Of a stretch of DNA of 6,552 nucleotides, positions 6,069 through 6,552 are shown piece by piece. The position numbers and the translations under genes were made by a program. The notes beneath the pieces are model-generated. The model did no database searches. It was not told the origin of the DNA and saw nothing but the letters and a program-made list of their open reading frames with translations. The stretch's first letter is position 1; every line of letters starts with the position of its first letter. This DNA is from Clostridiales bacterium (GTDB lineage: Bacteria; Bacillota; Clostridia; Oscillospirales; Oscillospiraceae): assembly GCA_012516225.1 (NCBI GenBank), contig JAAYWX010000355.1, positions 1 through 6,552 of the forward strand, given 5' to 3'.

Positions 6069-6088
6069 TTTTTCATTGTACTATTCCT
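6069..6088 (-). promoter_or_regulatory. Ribosome binding site and apparent original start of the small secreted-protein gene
   Basis: On the minus strand AAAGGA is followed by 8 bases and ATG (6076-6074), then five A. The frame from this ATG closes at a TGA after only eight codons (MKNLKNLL), whereas one further A would open it into the signal peptide of the gene ending at 5682. This decides where the gene originally began. Confidence 0.55.
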
Positions 6089-6266
6089 TTCATTTGTTAA
6101 TTTTACATTTTATGGGTCTGTACAAATCCTTTCGTTTTTTCAGCTTCCACATCTATAAAGAATAGCCCATTGGACCCACCTCTCATCAAGTGTCTTCACT
6201 TATATATCCTTTAAGAGCAGTAAACTGTGACATAGATCGTAGCCGCTCAATAATGGAACGGTGAAA

Positions 6267-6312
6267 AACAAGTACCGGGACTGAGGTCAAACCCTCAGTC
6301 CCGGTACTTGTT
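6267..6312 (-). terminator. Intrinsic terminator of the IS66 transposase gene
   Basis: A 20-bp perfect stem (arms 6267-6286 and 6293-6312) with a 6-base loop starts 4 bases after the transposase stop codon. On the minus strand the stem is followed by a short T-run (TTGTTTTTCACC across the stem end), so it terminates transcription leaving the element's gene. It should also limit read-through into the small secreted-protein gene. Confidence 0.85.
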
Positions 6313-6316
6313 GAGA

Positions 6317-6552
6317 TTATTTCAAGTGACACCATTCCGGCAGTGACGGCGACCACGGCATACAGCGCTCTATAACGGACTCATTTAGTTCCTTAGCTTT
6401 AGGCATTTCCGTAAGAATATACAGCAGGTACAGATATACGTTCAGACCGTTAGCTTTTGCCGTCTCTATAATGCTGTAACAAAGTGCGCTTGCCTCCGCA
6501 CCTTTCGCTGTATCGCAAAACAGCCAATTTTTTCTACCTACAACAAAAGGCC
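6317..6552 (-). CDS. tnpC: IS66-family transposase (TnpC), C-terminal 77 residues
   Basis: The last 77 codons of an IS66-type DDE transposase, open at the window edge and ending with TAA at 6319-6317. GRKNWLFCDTAKGAEASALC, YSIIETAKANGLNVYLYL and the closing MPWSPSLPEWC are hallmarks of the IS66 transposase C-terminal domain. This protein carries out cut-and-strand-transfer of the element, normally together with the small TnpA and TnpB proteins encoded upstream, outside the window. The C-terminal end looks intact; whether the whole gene is cannot be seen. Confidence 0.9.
   Translation of the reverse strand, partial: PFVVGRKNWLFCDTAKGAEASALCYSIIETAKANGLNVYLYLLYILTEMPKAKELNESVIERCMPWSPSLPEWCHLK

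Larger units (their letters stand above)
6220..6552 (-). mobile_element. IS66-family insertion sequence, one terminal part
   Basis: The end of an IS66-family element, cut by the window edge. It contains the transposase C-terminus (6317-6552), its terminator (6267-6312) and a presumed terminal repeat. The boundary at 6220 is inferred: the plus strand there reads GTAAACTGTGAC, and IS66 termini usually begin GTAA. The other end and the 8-bp target duplication are outside the window, so the boundary could be off by tens of bases. Confidence 0.6.

Noticed and set aside
5949..6165. Two overlapping plus-strand frames near 6000
   Set aside because: They are antisense to the signal peptide and leader of the small secreted gene and have no ribosome binding sites.
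1..6552. CRISPR arrays, tRNA or rRNA genes, riboswitches
   Set aside because: No regularly spaced repeats, cloverleaf-like sequence or known riboswitch core was seen on either strand.

Overview
The window looks like an accessory stretch of an AT-rich, low-GC Gram-positive genome, most likely an anaerobic clostridial Firmicute. The grounds are strong purine-rich Shine-Dalgarno sequences, lipoprotein and Sec signal peptides of Firmicute type, a stalk-type (copper amine oxidase N-terminal-like) domain protein, and IS3 and IS66 elements. No species call is possible from the sequence alone. Every gene I can support reads on the minus strand, apart from one IS3 relic on the plus strand.

Layout in window order: (i) 1-227, the end of an IS3-family element with the 5' part of its orfA; (ii) 264-309, a long perfect inverted repeat; (iii) 318-1157, a phosphodiester glycosidase (NAGPA-like) protein without a signal peptide, whose ribosome binding site is buried in a 17-bp stem; (iv) 1259-2359, a probable lipoprotein with a stalk-like domain; (v) 2360-2699, non-coding, with possible gene debris and a candidate promoter; (vi) 2700-3160, a small secreted-protein gene broken by an in-frame TGA in the signal peptide and by a one-base frameshift in a G-run; (vii) 3161-3496, non-coding, with a relic of an IS3 transposase on the plus strand; (viii) 3497-5608, a 703-aa lipoprotein joining an N-terminal propeller-like region to a sugar-type extracellular solute-binding domain; (ix) 5626-5654, a hairpin just before that gene; (x) 5682-6076, a second small secreted-protein gene whose start codon and signal peptide are out of frame by one A; (xi) 6220-6552, the end of an IS66-family element with the C-terminus of its transposase and a strong intrinsic terminator.

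The common theme is export. Of the five non-transposon genes, four carry Sec or lipoprotein signals and the fifth belongs to a family that acts on glycan phosphodiesters. A role at the cell surface or in carbohydrate sensing is a reasonable inference. No permease, ATPase, kinase or regulator lies in the window to define a pathway. The flanking IS elements, the IS relic and the two single-base lesions in small secreted genes suggest a decaying or variable island, although assembly errors in homopolymers must be excluded. I did not find a clear new defence or mobile system. The most interesting signals are the SD-masking hairpin, the paired homopolymer lesions and the propeller/solute-binding fusion.
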